From NCBI RefSeq assembly GCF_003264115.1, contig NZ_CP021912.1:496001-560000 (forward strand): 64,000 nucleotides of DNA, given 5' to 3'. A program made the translations under genes and the position numbers. The notes beneath the pieces are model-generated. The model saw only the letters and a list, made by a program, of their open reading frames with translations. It was not told the origin of the DNA and ran no database searches. The stretch is from Erythrobacter sp. KY5 (GTDB taxonomy: Bacteria; Pseudomonadota; Alphaproteobacteria; Sphingomonadales; Sphingomonadaceae). Positions 34,759 to 43,023 of this stretch are shown one piece after another; position 1 is the first letter of the stretch, and every line of letters starts with the position of its first letter.

Positions 34759-36684
34759 ATGAGTCTTTCGCCAAACACGCCACTGCTCGATATGGTCCCG
34801 ACACCTGACGAGCTTCGCAAACTCAAGCCTGAACAGCTGCGCCAACTGGCCGACGAATTGCGCGCCGAGATGATCGACGCCGTCAGCGTTTCGGGCGGGC
34901 ATCTTGGCTCCGGCCTTGGTGTGGTCGAGCTGACCGTTGCGATCCACTATGTCTTCAATACGCCCGACGACAAGCTGATCTGGGACGTGGGGCACCAATG
35001 CTATCCGCACAAGATCATCACCGGCAGGCGCGACCGGATTCGCACGATCCGTCAGGGTGGCGGGCTTTCGGGTTTCACCAAGCGTGCAGAGAGTGAATAC
35101 GATCCGTTTGGCGCGGCGCACTCGTCAACGTCGATTTCGGCCGCGCTCGGTTTTGCGATTGCCAACAAGCTCAACGACAAGCCCGGTCGCGGCATCGCGG
35201 TAATCGGCGACGGCGCGATGAGTGCCGGCATGGCCTATGAGGCGATGAACAATGCCGCGCAGGCGGGCAACCGTCTGGTCGTGATCCTGAACGACAACGA
35301 CATGTCGATCGCGCCGCCGGTTGGCGGGCTGTCGGCCTATCTTGCGCGGATGGTCTCCTCCAGCGAGTATCTCGGCCTGCGCAGTCTTGCCTCCAAGGCG
35401 GTGAAGAAAATGAGCCGCCGCCTGCACGACGCACTTGGCAAGGCGGAGGAATACTCACGCGGCATGGTGACGGGCGGCACTCTGTTTGAAGAGCTCGGCT
35501 TCTACTATGTCGGCCCGATTGACGGACACAATCTCGACCACCTTATCCCCGTGCTCGAAAATGTGCGCGACACGTCGGAAGGTCCGGTGCTGATCCACGT
35601 CGTCACCGAAAAGGGCAAGGGCTACAAACCCGCCGAAGAAAGCGCCGACAAATATCACGGCGTGCCCAAGTTCAACGTCGTCACCGGCGAAAAGCAGAAA
35701 GGTTCTGCCGGCGCGCCCGCCTATCAGAACGTCTTCGGCGACACGCTGGCCGACCTCGCCGATACCGACAAACGCATTTGCGCTATCACCGCCGCCATGC
35801 CTTCGGGCACCGGGGTCGATCGCTTTGCACAGCGTCACCCGGATCGCAGCTTCGACGTCGGCATCGCCGAACAGCACGGCGTCACCTTCGCCGCCGGCCT
35901 CGCCGCGCAGGGCATGCGTCCATTCGCCGCGATCTACTCGACCTTCCTGCAGCGCGCCTACGATCAGGTCGTCCACGATGTCGCGATCCAGAACCTGCCG
36001 GTTCGTTTCGCCATCGACCGCGCTGGCCTCGTGGGTGCGGATGGCTGCACGCATGCCGGATCGTTCGACATTACATATCTCGCCACCTTGCCCAACATGG
36101 TGGTCATGGCCGCAGCCGATGAGGCTGAACTGGTCCACATGACCTACACCGCTGTAGAGTATGACGACGGGCCCATCGCCTTTCGCTATCCTCGCGGAAA
36201 CGGCGTCGGCGTTCCGTTGCCCGAAACTCCGCAGAAGCTCGAAATCGGCAAGGGCCGCCTCGTTCGCGAAGGATCGAAAGTTGCCATTCTGTCACTCGGC
36301 GCGAGGCTGGAAGAAGCCAAGAAAGCTGCCGACCAGCTGGAAGCCAAGGGGCTGTCGACCACGGTGGCCGACATGCGCTTTGCCAAGCCTCTCGATGAAG
36401 ACCTGATCGCCCGCCTGATGCGCACGCATGAGATCGTGGTGACGATTGAGGAAGGCGCAATCGGTGGCCTCGGCGCACATGTGCTGACCTATGCCACCGA
36501 TGAGGGCCTGACGGATAACGATCTGAAGGTGCGCACCATGCGCCTGCCCGACACGTTCCAGGACCACGATTCGCCGGACAAACAGTACGAAGAGGCCGGT
36601 CTCACTGCGCCGCACATCGTCGACACGGTGCTCAAAGCGCTCAAGCACAATTCGGCCAATATCGAGGCCGAAGCGCGGGCCTGA
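34759..36684 (+). CDS. dxs: 1-deoxy-D-xylulose-5-phosphate synthase
   Basis: Dxs condenses pyruvate and glyceraldehyde 3-phosphate, the entry step of the MEP isoprenoid pathway that feeds carotenoids, quinones and hopanoids. The 641 residues match the family. Visible signatures are [21 protein letters not shown] [15 protein letters not shown], the ThDP site [16 protein letters not shown], and in the second half [16 protein letters not shown] with the catalytic Glu and [15 protein letters not shown]. It appears to be transcribed alone from a leader with two palindromes and to end at a hairpin shared with the convergent mlaA gene. Confidence 0.98.
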   Translation: MSLSPNTPLLDMVPTPDELRKLKPEQLRQLADELRAEMIDAVSVSGGHLGSGLGVVELTVAIHYVFNTPDDKLIWDVGHQCYPHKIITGRRDRIRTIRQGGGLSGFTKRAESEYDPFGAAHSSTSISAALGFAIANKLNDKPGRGIAVIGDGAMSAGMAYEAMNNAAQAGNRLVVILNDNDMSIAPPVGGLSAYLARMVSSSEYLGLRSLASKAVKKMSRRLHDALGKAEEYSRGMVTGGTLFEELGFYYVGPIDGHNLDHLIPVLENVRDTSEGPVLIHVVTEKGKGYKPAEESADKYHGVPKFNVVTGEKQKGSAGAPAYQNVFGDTLADLADTDKRICAITAAMPSGTGVDRFAQRHPDRSFDVGIAEQHGVTFAAGLAAQGMRPFAAIYSTFLQRAYDQVVHDVAIQNLPVRFAIDRAGLVGADGCTHAGSFDITYLATLPNMVVMAAADEAELVHMTYTAVEYDDGPIAFRYPRGNGVGVPLPETPQKLEIGKGRLVREGSKVAILSLGARLEEAKKAADQLEAKGLSTTVADMRFAKPLDEDLIARLMRTHEIVVTIEEGAIGGLGAHVLTYATDEGLTDNDLKVRTMRLPDTFQDHDSPDKQYEEAGLTAPHIVDTVLKALKHNSANIEAEARA

Positions 36685-36690
36685 GCCTGA

Positions 36691-36724
36691 CAGCCGCGCG
36701 CATTTGAATTCGCGGTCGCGGCTG
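36691..36724. terminator. Probable bidirectional terminator hairpin
   Basis: The inverted repeat CAGCCGCG (36691-36698) / CGCGGCTG (36717-36724) encloses an AT-rich loop. It sits in the 57-base gap between the converging dxs (stop 36684) and mlaA (stop 36742) genes, where a hairpin serving both is expected. There is no strong T run, so the assignment is from position and pairing only. Confidence 0.5.
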
Positions 36725-36741
36725 GAACTGCCCGAACCGAG

Positions 36742-37860
36742 TTAGCGCGTCGCCGGCTCGGCCCCGGCATATGCGATCGTGTATTCGGTTGGGCGCGTGA
36801 TCGTGATCGCCTGGGCGAGCTGGATCGGCTCAAGCGTCGGCTCGTAGGAGATGCCTGGACCATCCGGTCCGTTATCCTCGTCCGGATCGCGCTCGGTCTC
36901 GCCCGGTTGCAGTCCGGGAAGCGCTTCATCGATCTCCTCGACAATCGCGGGGCGCTCGGGCGGCTCTTCGCCTCTCAGCAGAGCAATCTCACGCTCACGC
37001 CGGTAGAGATAGGTGTCCCGGCGCGCCGCATAGGGATCGACCGTCTGGCGGATCTCCTCGAGCTCCGCATCCACTTCGAGGCGGGAATCGAGGTTGCTCA
37101 CCACGAAATACGGGATCGCATATTCGGGCGTGTTGAACGGGCGCCCGAATGCAAATGGCAGCACCGCCTGATCGAGCGTATCGCCGATCACGTCGCGCAG
37201 GGATGTTGCCCCGGCAACCGGCAGATAGAGGTAAGGGCCTGAACCCACGCCATAAAACCCCAGCGTGTTGGCAAAGCCGTTGCGCCTGTAGGGAAGGCCA
37301 ATGCCATCCTTCTCGGCGACATCGAACAGGCCGCCCACGCCAATGGTCGAGTTGATGGCGAAACGCCCCAGCGTCTCAAGCGCGTCCCCGATCTTGAACT
37401 GCAACAGGAAGTTGAGGAAGTTCGCCGGCTCACGCAGGTTGCGCACGACATTGCTCAGACCGTCGCGGATCGGGTCGGGCAGAGTATCGCGATAGAAATA
37501 GGCGACGGGCTGGACGAGCGCTTCGTCCACTTCTTGCGTAATCCGATAGCTTGCTGCGTTGATCTCTTCGATCGGATCGTTTTCGGCGGGGCCATATTCC
37601 CCCTCGACGATGATGACGTTCTCTTCGCCTTCCTCGCCCTGTTCGCCTTCATCTGGCGGGGTTGTGCCAGGCTGCGGCTCCTGATTGTCTTGTCCCTGTG
37701 CAAGCGACCAGCTGAGCGGCAGGATATCCTGTGGCGGCTGAGCGGGCGCCTCGATCACCGGGATCGGCACGCCTGCCAGGCTGGCATCGACGATCCCCGC
37801 TGCCGGAAGAGGCCCGACGAGCACGGGTGAAGTCAATACGGCCAGTGCGGCATGTGCCAT
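36742..37860 (-). CDS. mlaA: MlaA/VacJ-family protein lacking a lipidation cysteine
   Basis: MlaA removes misplaced phospholipids from the outer membrane outer leaflet. The core is clear: NDPIEEINAASYRITQEVDE, LRDVIGDTLDQAV-type helices, NFLNFLLQFKIGDALETLGRF, NSTIGVGGLFDVAEK and TLGFYGVGSGPYLYLPV. The 372-residue protein starts at 37860 with AGGAG 8 bases upstream and has a signal-like N-terminus (MAHAALAVLTSPVLVGPL). It contains no cysteine at all, so it cannot be a lipoprotein like E. coli MlaA. An acidic stretch (about 55-90) precedes the domain and a long acidic tail follows it. Confidence 0.9.
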   Translation of the reverse strand: MAHAALAVLTSPVLVGPLPAAGIVDASLAGVPIPVIEAPAQPPQDILPLSWSLAQGQDNQEPQPGTTPPDEGEQGEEGEENVIIVEGEYGPAENDPIEEINAASYRITQEVDEALVQPVAYFYRDTLPDPIRDGLSNVVRNLREPANFLNFLLQFKIGDALETLGRFAINSTIGVGGLFDVAEKDGIGLPYRRNGFANTLGFYGVGSGPYLYLPVAGATSLRDVIGDTLDQAVLPFAFGRPFNTPEYAIPYFVVSNLDSRLEVDAELEEIRQTVDPYAARRDTYLYRREREIALLRGEEPPERPAIVEEIDEALPGLQPGETERDPDEDNGPDGPGISYEPTLEPIQLAQAITITRPTEYTIAYAGAEPATR

Positions 37861-37984
37861 CCAAAAATCTCCTGTGTTACCGTGCCTGACCAACTTCAGG
37901 TTTACGCAAAGGTTCCCTCCGGGCGGGTGGTCCTGCTATGCGATGCGCAATCGGCTTCATCTGAAGAAAGACCCGCAAGGAACC

Positions 37985-38782
37985 ATGGCATTGCTCTTTA
38001 TCGACCGCAACGGTCCTGTGACCACGCTGACAATAGATCGCGCCGAAAGCATGAACCCGCTCGGCGCGCCGGGCGACGGGGATGAGTTCACGCGGGTCTG
38101 TACAGCGATCAACCGGGATATGGAGGTGCGCTGTGTCATCCTGACCGGGGCGGGGAGGGCCTTTTCGGCAGGCGGCGACATCAAGGCGATGCGCGACAAG
38201 ACGGGCACCTTTGGCGGCACGACCCCTGCGATTTCGGACGGATATCGCAACAATATTCACATGATGCTGCGCGCGCTGCACACCTTGCGCGTGCCGGTGA
38301 TCGCGGCGGTCAACGGTCCGGCGATCGGGCTGGGATGCGACGTGGCCTGCCTCGCCGATATCCGCATTGCGAGCGACAAGGCCAAGTTCGGCGTCACCTT
38401 TCTCAAGCTGGGTATCATTCCCGGCGATGGCGGCACCTGGATCTTGCCACGCGTCATCGGCATGAGCCGGGCGTCGCAATTGTTCTATACCGGCGATGTA
38501 ATCGGCGCAGAGCAAGCGCTGGATTGGGGCCTTGTCAGCGAGGTTGTCCCGCATGACACGCTGATGGATGAAACACGCGCGATGGCTGACAGAATTGCGA
38601 AGATGCCGCCGCATTCCCTGCGTCAATCCAAGATGCTTCTGCGCCAGGGTCAGCAGGTCAGCTATGACACCGCGCTCGAAATGGCGGCGAATACGCAGGC
38701 GATGATGCACACGACCGACGACCATGCCGAAGGTGTCGCAGCCCTCATCGAAAAGCGCGAGGCGCAGTTCAAGGGGCAGTAG
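37985..38782 (+). CDS. Enoyl-CoA hydratase/isomerase family protein
   Basis: A 265-residue crotonase-fold enzyme. The CoA oxyanion segments are AFSAGGDIKAM and NGPAIGLGCDVACLADIRIA; the acidic catalytic region is LGIIPGDGGTWILPRVIG, with Asp where many hydratases have Glu. The start at 37985 has AAGGA close upstream. Hydration of enoyl-CoA in fatty acid breakdown is the likely role. It is followed after 3 bases by an alpha/beta hydrolase gene with a GTG start, indicating an operon. A 124-base gap separates it from the divergent mlaA. Confidence 0.92.
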   Translation: MALLFIDRNGPVTTLTIDRAESMNPLGAPGDGDEFTRVCTAINRDMEVRCVILTGAGRAFSAGGDIKAMRDKTGTFGGTTPAISDGYRNNIHMMLRALHTLRVPVIAAVNGPAIGLGCDVACLADIRIASDKAKFGVTFLKLGIIPGDGGTWILPRVIGMSRASQLFYTGDVIGAEQALDWGLVSEVVPHDTLMDETRAMADRIAKMPPHSLRQSKMLLRQGQQVSYDTALEMAANTQAMMHTTDDHAEGVAALIEKREAQFKGQ

Positions 38783-38785
38783 CGC

Positions 38786-39601
38786 GTGATCGGTGCGCTT
38801 CGGTTCCTGGGATTTGCGGCCCTGGCTTATGGTCTGATCGTCGCGGCGCTGTTCGTCTTGCAATCGCGCTTCATCTATCCAGCGCCGCAGACAATGGCCG
38901 CGCTGACGCCGGGATACGAAGAGGTGACGCTGACGACGCAGGATGGATTGCAACTGCGCGCCTTCTACCGCGCGCCTTCTCAAGGAGCGCCGAGCGTGCT
39001 CTACTTCCACGGCAATGGCGGCACACTTGAAGGGGCGAGCGTGTCGAACGGCGCGCTAACAGCGGCGGGGCTGGGCGTTCTGCTGGTCGAATATCGCGGA
39101 TATGGCGGCAATCCGGGTACGCCATCGGAGCAGGGGTTTTACCGCGACGCCGATGCAGCGCTGCGCTGGCTGCGCGATGAGGGCCACGCCGCTTCCGACC
39201 TGTTCGTCATCGGAAATTCGATCGGAGGCGGTGTGGCGACTTATGCGCCGCTGCAACTTGCGGAGGCCGGATCACCGCCAGCGGGCCTCGTCCTCGTGGC
39301 TCCGTTCACTTCGCTCGTCGATGCGGCTTCTGACAGCTTGTGGTGGGTGCCGGTCAGAGCGCTGCTGCGCGAGCGATACGATAACGCGGCAAGGCTGGAG
39401 CGTCTTTCGCAGATCCCCATATTGATTCAGCACGGAACAGCCGACACGGTGATCGACGACAGCCATGGGCGCGCTCTGGCCGATATCTCAGAAGGCATAC
39501 GCTTCCAGTCGTTCGAATCATCGGGGCACTCTCTGTCTTTCGAACGCAGATCGCAAGCGGCCCGGCTTGATTGGGTGCTTGAACAAAGCGCGACGCGCTA
39601 G
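38786..39601 (+). CDS. Membrane-anchored alpha/beta hydrolase (BEM46-like)
   Basis: A 271-residue hydrolase with an N-terminal membrane helix (about 5-25) and motifs LYFHGNGGTLEG (oxyanion), VIGNSIGGGVAT (nucleophile Ser in GNSIGG), QHGTADTVID and SSGHSLSF for the remaining triad. This matches the BEM46/ABHD13-like family, whose substrates are poorly known. It starts with GTG, with AAGGGG upstream overlapping the crotonase end. Its stop shares a CTAG with the convergent NnrU gene. Confidence 0.88.
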   Translation: MIGALRFLGFAALAYGLIVAALFVLQSRFIYPAPQTMAALTPGYEEVTLTTQDGLQLRAFYRAPSQGAPSVLYFHGNGGTLEGASVSNGALTAAGLGVLLVEYRGYGGNPGTPSEQGFYRDADAALRWLRDEGHAASDLFVIGNSIGGGVATYAPLQLAEAGSPPAGLVLVAPFTSLVDAASDSLWWVPVRALLRERYDNAARLERLSQIPILIQHGTADTVIDDSHGRALADISEGIRFQSFESSGHSLSFERRSQAARLDWVLEQSATR

Positions 39602-40272
39602 AACCAGGCCCAGATACCGGCCCTGATGCCGCCAAGCGGCCAGTGCAGCCAGCTGAAGAACACAAATGCGATCAGGCCCAGCGTCCATGGCAGCGCTCCC
39701 GCTTTGGCAAAACCGCCAAGACGCGGCCAATAGCTCGTATTGGCCTTCCATTGGTGCCAGGCATCACCCATCAGCGCCTCTTTCTTGCGGTCCTGCAGCT
39801 TCGCTCCGACGAGGGCGAGGATCCCCATTGCCAATGCGGTGATGGTCGTGCGCAAGCTCCAGAACAGGACGATGTGCGACAGCGCCCAGAGTGCAAAGCC
39901 CCACATCATCGGGTGACGGGTAATGGTGAACACGCCTCTGGGTGCCGCGCGGGCCTGAGCTTCTGCCTGAGGCGTCGGCAGCGCCGGATTTCCCATGAGA
40001 GACCCCGCTAACAGCACCATCGCAGGCAGCGTCAGTAGCGTGGCGATGATCCATCCAATCTGTCCCGAACCCGGCAAATCGGATGGCGGTGCCGCTTTGA
40101 AGGCGAAATAGACCCAGGCGAGCGTGGCAATGCTGACCAATGAATAGGCGATCTGGAAGCCAAGCTTGCCTAACATCTTCAACATTGGCGCGCGCAGCGG
40201 ATGCGACATTATGAAGTGCGTGCCGACAAACGCCGCATTGGCAGCGATGAGCGTGATGATTGTCCCGTCCAT
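39598..40272 (-). CDS. NnrU family membrane protein
   Basis: A 224-residue protein with about six hydrophobic helices and the segment FTITRHPMMWGFALWALSHI typical of the NnrU/isoprenylcysteine methyltransferase-like fold. NnrU was named from nitric oxide reductase loci, but no denitrification genes are seen here, so its role is open. The ATG at 40272 is used; a TTG three codons upstream is less likely. Its stop overlaps that of the hydrolase gene in a shared CTAG (39598-39601). Confidence 0.88.
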   Translation of the reverse strand: MDGTIITLIAANAAFVGTHFIMSHPLRAPMLKMLGKLGFQIAYSLVSIATLAWVYFAFKAAPPSDLPGSGQIGWIIATLLTLPAMVLLAGSLMGNPALPTPQAEAQARAAPRGVFTITRHPMMWGFALWALSHIVLFWSLRTTITALAMGILALVGAKLQDRKKEALMGDAWHQWKANTSYWPRLGGFAKAGALPWTLGLIAFVFFSWLHWPLGGIRAGIWAWF

Positions 40273-40305
40273 GGCGGCCAAGATACCACCGCTTTCGCCA
40301 AAACG

Positions 40306-40755
40306 CTAAACCTGCTGGGTGCGTCCTGTGGGAATGATCGTCGCCTGTGCGCTCGCCACGTGGACGGGGTCAGCGCCATCGCTTTCGGCCCACACGTCAG
40401 CGCGCACGATCACCTGACGCTTGCCCTGCTTTATGACCTCGCCCTTGGCTCTCAATCGCTCTCCCAATGCAGGGCGCAGGAAATTGATCGTGTAGCCGCC
40501 CGTCACCACGTCACCTGCGAGTGATGCACCCGCCCATGCACAGGCATTATCGGCCATGAGGCCGACGATACCGCCATGCGCAAAGCCATGATGCTGGGTC
40601 ATTTCAGGTCGCAGGTCGAGCACCAGTTCGCTCTTGCCCTGCCAGACGACCAAGGGTTCGACCTGTAGCCAGTTGGAGAAGCCAGATCGCGCAACCGCGA
40701 CCTTCTTCATGTAATCGATTGACGCTTCGGGGCTGTCGAACCGGGACTGTGTCAT
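40306..40755 (-). CDS. PaaI-family hotdog thioesterase
   Basis: A 149-residue hotdog-fold protein. PEMTQHHGFAHGGIVGLMAD is the PaaI signature, with the HGG turn and the acid/amide catalytic region, followed by GGYTINFLRPALGERLRAKG. It should hydrolyse acyl- or aryl-CoA thioesters. The start at 40755 has GGAGAG about 8 bases upstream. It is divergent from an HxlR regulator, and one of two identical-type palindromes covers its promoter or leader, so repression by HxlR is likely. Confidence 0.92.
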   Translation of the reverse strand: MTQSRFDSPEASIDYMKKVAVARSGFSNWLQVEPLVVWQGKSELVLDLRPEMTQHHGFAHGGIVGLMADNACAWAGASLAGDVVTGGYTINFLRPALGERLRAKGEVIKQGKRQVIVRADVWAESDGADPVHVASAQATIIPTGRTQQV

Positions 40756-40772
40756 CGAATATCTCTCCATAA

Positions 40773-40789
40773 AGTCTGATTCGCAGACG
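40773..40789. promoter_or_regulatory. HxlR operator candidate, site 1
   Basis: AGTCTGATTCGCAGACG contains the inverted arms GTCTG and CAGAC separated by five bases. The same sequence with two changes occurs at site 2, 44 bases away centre to centre (about four helical turns). It lies just upstream of the thioesterase ribosome site. The pair in a divergent regulator/target gap is strong circumstantial evidence for an operator. Confidence 0.7.
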
Positions 40790-40816
40790 TTATGCCTCTT
40801 GCCAGCATCCCTGCCA

Positions 40817-40833
40817 AGTCTGATATGCAGACT
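40817..40833. promoter_or_regulatory. HxlR operator candidate, site 2
   Basis: AGTCTGATATGCAGACT is a symmetric site (GTCTG-N5-CAGAC) ending 2 bases before the hxlR-type ATG at 40836. It matches site 1. A bound regulator here would block its own promoter or start, fitting autoregulation. Confidence 0.7.
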
Positions 40834-40835
40834 GC

Positions 40836-41189
40836 ATGAAGACGTATCAGCCTTCCCGCTCGCCTTGCCCTATTGGCCGCGCCGCTCGCGTGCTCGGCGA
40901 TCGCTGGGTGCTGCTCATCCTGCGCGAGGCGTTTTTCGGCGCGGAAAGGTTTGAGGATTTTATCGAGCCGCTGGCGATCAATCGCGCTGCGCTTACTTCC
41001 CGGCTGGCGATCTTGCAGGAGGCTGGGTTGATGAGGCGTGAGCCACCCGACGGAAAGCGCGCGCGCTATATCCTGACCGAGCGAGCGAAGGCGCTCGGGC
41101 CGATGTACCGCGAACTGGCTGAATGGGGCGCGCAGCACCTGTTCGACGAAGGCGAAGCGCCCAAGGTCTGGGCTGCCAAAGTCGACTAG
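40836..41189 (+). CDS. HxlR-family transcriptional regulator
   Basis: A 117-residue winged-helix regulator. The family pattern starts CPIGRAARVLGDRWVLLILREAFFG, with the N-terminal Cys (residue 11) that often serves as redox or aldehyde sensor, followed by RFEDFIEPLAINRAALTSRL and RREPPDGKRARYILTERAKAL (wing). The gene is divergent from a PaaI thioesterase with two matching palindromes between them. Its stop overlaps the convergent FKBP gene at a CTAG. Confidence 0.93.
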   Translation: MKTYQPSRSPCPIGRAARVLGDRWVLLILREAFFGAERFEDFIEPLAINRAALTSRLAILQEAGLMRREPPDGKRARYILTERAKALGPMYRELAEWGAQHLFDEGEAPKVWAAKVD

Positions 41190-41710
41190 CGCCCTTCGAT
41201 CCCGATCAGCTCGACCTTGAACAACAGCGTCGCACCGCCGGGTATCGGGCCGCGTCCGTCAGGCCCATAGGCAAGTGTCGCAGGAGCGGCGAGTTCGATC
41301 GTCTCACCGACATGCATCTGGGGGATTGCCATCTCCCATGCATCGATCAGCCCGCTCAATCCGAACGTCGCCGGCGTTCCGCGTTCAAAAGAGCTGTCGA
41401 AGACCTCGCCATCGATGAAGGTGCCTTCGTAATTGACTGTTACGCGGTCAGCGGGCGTGGGCTTTGGGCCGGTGCCTCGATATTCGACATATCTCCACCG
41501 CAATCCGCCCGGCATGGTGTACCAGCCATCGCTCGCCATGAGGCCCGACAGGTAGGCCTGCTGGGCGTTGAGATAGGCGCGTTTGGCCACTTCCTGCGCT
41601 GCCAGCTGTGCGGCCGTTTCCTCCTCGCCTGGCGCGTCCATATGCGCTTGTGCCAAGCCTGCCGGGCTCGCAAAGGCCGCCAGCGCTGCGATCATCAATG
41701 CGCGCTTCAC
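41186..41710 (-). CDS. Exported FKBP-type peptidyl-prolyl isomerase
   Basis: A 174-residue protein with a signal peptide (MKRALMIAALAAFASPAGLAQA) and a C-terminal FKBP domain: VTVNYEGTFIDGEVFDSS, then IDAWEMAIPQMHVGETIEL and the final IPGGATLLFKVELIGIE. Some usual binding residues are present (Tyr, Phe-Asp, Trp, Tyr in LAYGPDGRGPIP). It should assist periplasmic protein folding. Its start overlaps the amidohydrolase stop (ATGA), placing it third in an operon of exported proteins. Confidence 0.92.
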   Translation of the reverse strand: MKRALMIAALAAFASPAGLAQAHMDAPGEEETAAQLAAQEVAKRAYLNAQQAYLSGLMASDGWYTMPGGLRWRYVEYRGTGPKPTPADRVTVNYEGTFIDGEVFDSSFERGTPATFGLSGLIDAWEMAIPQMHVGETIELAAPATLAYGPDGRGPIPGGATLLFKVELIGIEGR

Positions 41711-43023
41711 CAGTCATACGCCTTTGGAAGCGCGCTCTCGTCGAGATCGCGATAGCGGTCGCGAAGACGGCTTTGATGGCTGTCGAGCGATTGCTTCACC
41801 CCGCCGATATAGACCTGCGTGGGCACGCTGGTCACTTCGAGCGGATCTCCGTCCCAGACCACCACGTCCCCCAAAGCGCCCGGCTTGAGCACGCCGGCAC
41901 GCCCTTCATACCCGCTTATCGCTGCCGGGACCGAACTGATCGAGGCGAAGGCTTCGCCCCAGGTCAGCCCCGATGCACCGGGGACCTTGTTCAACGCGAC
42001 AAGGTTGCCCGCATATTGCGAGAGGCGGTGGCTGTGATTGAGGCCGGCGGAGTTGATTGCGACCTTGACGCCTGCATCGACCATTCGGCCAATGTTACTT
42101 TGTGTGGCGGCGAGCTGTTCGAAACTGGAGGGCAGGTCATCGAGGCTGTCGGCAATCACCGGCACACCGGCAGCAGCGATCTCGTTTGCCACCATCCACC
42201 CTTCGCTTGCCCCGACAAGGACAAGGTCGAGATTTGCGAACTCATCCCTTAGCGAAAGGACCGAGCGGATGTCCGATGCGCGCTCGACCCAGACATAGAG
42301 CTTCTGCTCGCCGCTCACCACGCTGCGCAGCGCCTCTGCATCGAACCGGCTGAGCATGACCTCGCCATCCTGCGCGATTTCGGGGGTGCGGGGCATCCCT
42401 GTGCCAAGCGCCGCTGCTTCGCGCAATGCCGCATGGAACAGGGCGAAGGCCGCAGCTCTGCTCCCGCCCGCGATCCTGCCGCCTGCCTCGCCGAGCACGA
42501 CCATCTGGAAGGCCTTCTCACGCATCACTGGCGTTGTATCGCCATCAAGGTCGATGATCGCGCCCTGACCGCTGAAGATCGATGCCGAGGGCAGCGTTGC
42601 GGTAGCTGCACGCGTCACCCCTGCCGAGCGGCCGATCAGGATGTGCTGCGAGTTTGGATTGACGATCGCCGCGGTGTCGAGAGCCGCGCTGAATGGAGAG
42701 CCGCTGGCGCGTTGGTCGTTCGATTCGCTGACCGCGCTCACGTCCCATATGCCAAGCGTGCTGACTGTCGCGAACAGCCCGGGCGTAACCCATGCTCCGC
42801 CCGCGTCCATCGTCGGCACATCGGCAGGGGCCGCGACGCCTGCACCGGCGGCGACAACCGTGCCTGCGCGAATGACAACGGTGCCGTTCTCAACCGGCTC
42901 CGTCCCATCGCCGATCGCTATGGTTGCGTTGGTGATGGCCACGTCCTGCGCTGCGAGCGGGCTCGATGCGATGACGAGAGCGCTTGCCGCGCCTAGCAGT
43001 CCTGCTGTGAGAACACTCCTCAT
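41707..43023 (-). CDS. Exported amidohydrolase-like protein lacking the HxH metal motif
   Basis: A 438-residue protein with a signal peptide (cleavage near SSPLAAQ) and amidohydrolase architecture: small N-terminal beta domain, barrel and closing segment GVLKPGALGDVVVWDGDPLE. Where active relatives have an HxH after VTPG, this one reads WVTPGLFATVSTLG, so two metal ligands are absent. Its neighbour upstream keeps HSH. It is coupled by ATGA to both flanking genes. It may be a non-catalytic partner of the upstream enzyme or use other ligands; I cannot tell which. Confidence 0.87.
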   Translation of the reverse strand: MRSVLTAGLLGAASALVIASSPLAAQDVAITNATIAIGDGTEPVENGTVVIRAGTVVAAGAGVAAPADVPTMDAGGAWVTPGLFATVSTLGIWDVSAVSESNDQRASGSPFSAALDTAAIVNPNSQHILIGRSAGVTRAATATLPSASIFSGQGAIIDLDGDTTPVMREKAFQMVVLGEAGGRIAGGSRAAAFALFHAALREAAALGTGMPRTPEIAQDGEVMLSRFDAEALRSVVSGEQKLYVWVERASDIRSVLSLRDEFANLDLVLVGASEGWMVANEIAAAGVPVIADSLDDLPSSFEQLAATQSNIGRMVDAGVKVAINSAGLNHSHRLSQYAGNLVALNKVPGASGLTWGEAFASISSVPAAISGYEGRAGVLKPGALGDVVVWDGDPLEVTSVPTQVYIGGVKQSLDSHQSRLRDRYRDLDESALPKAYDW

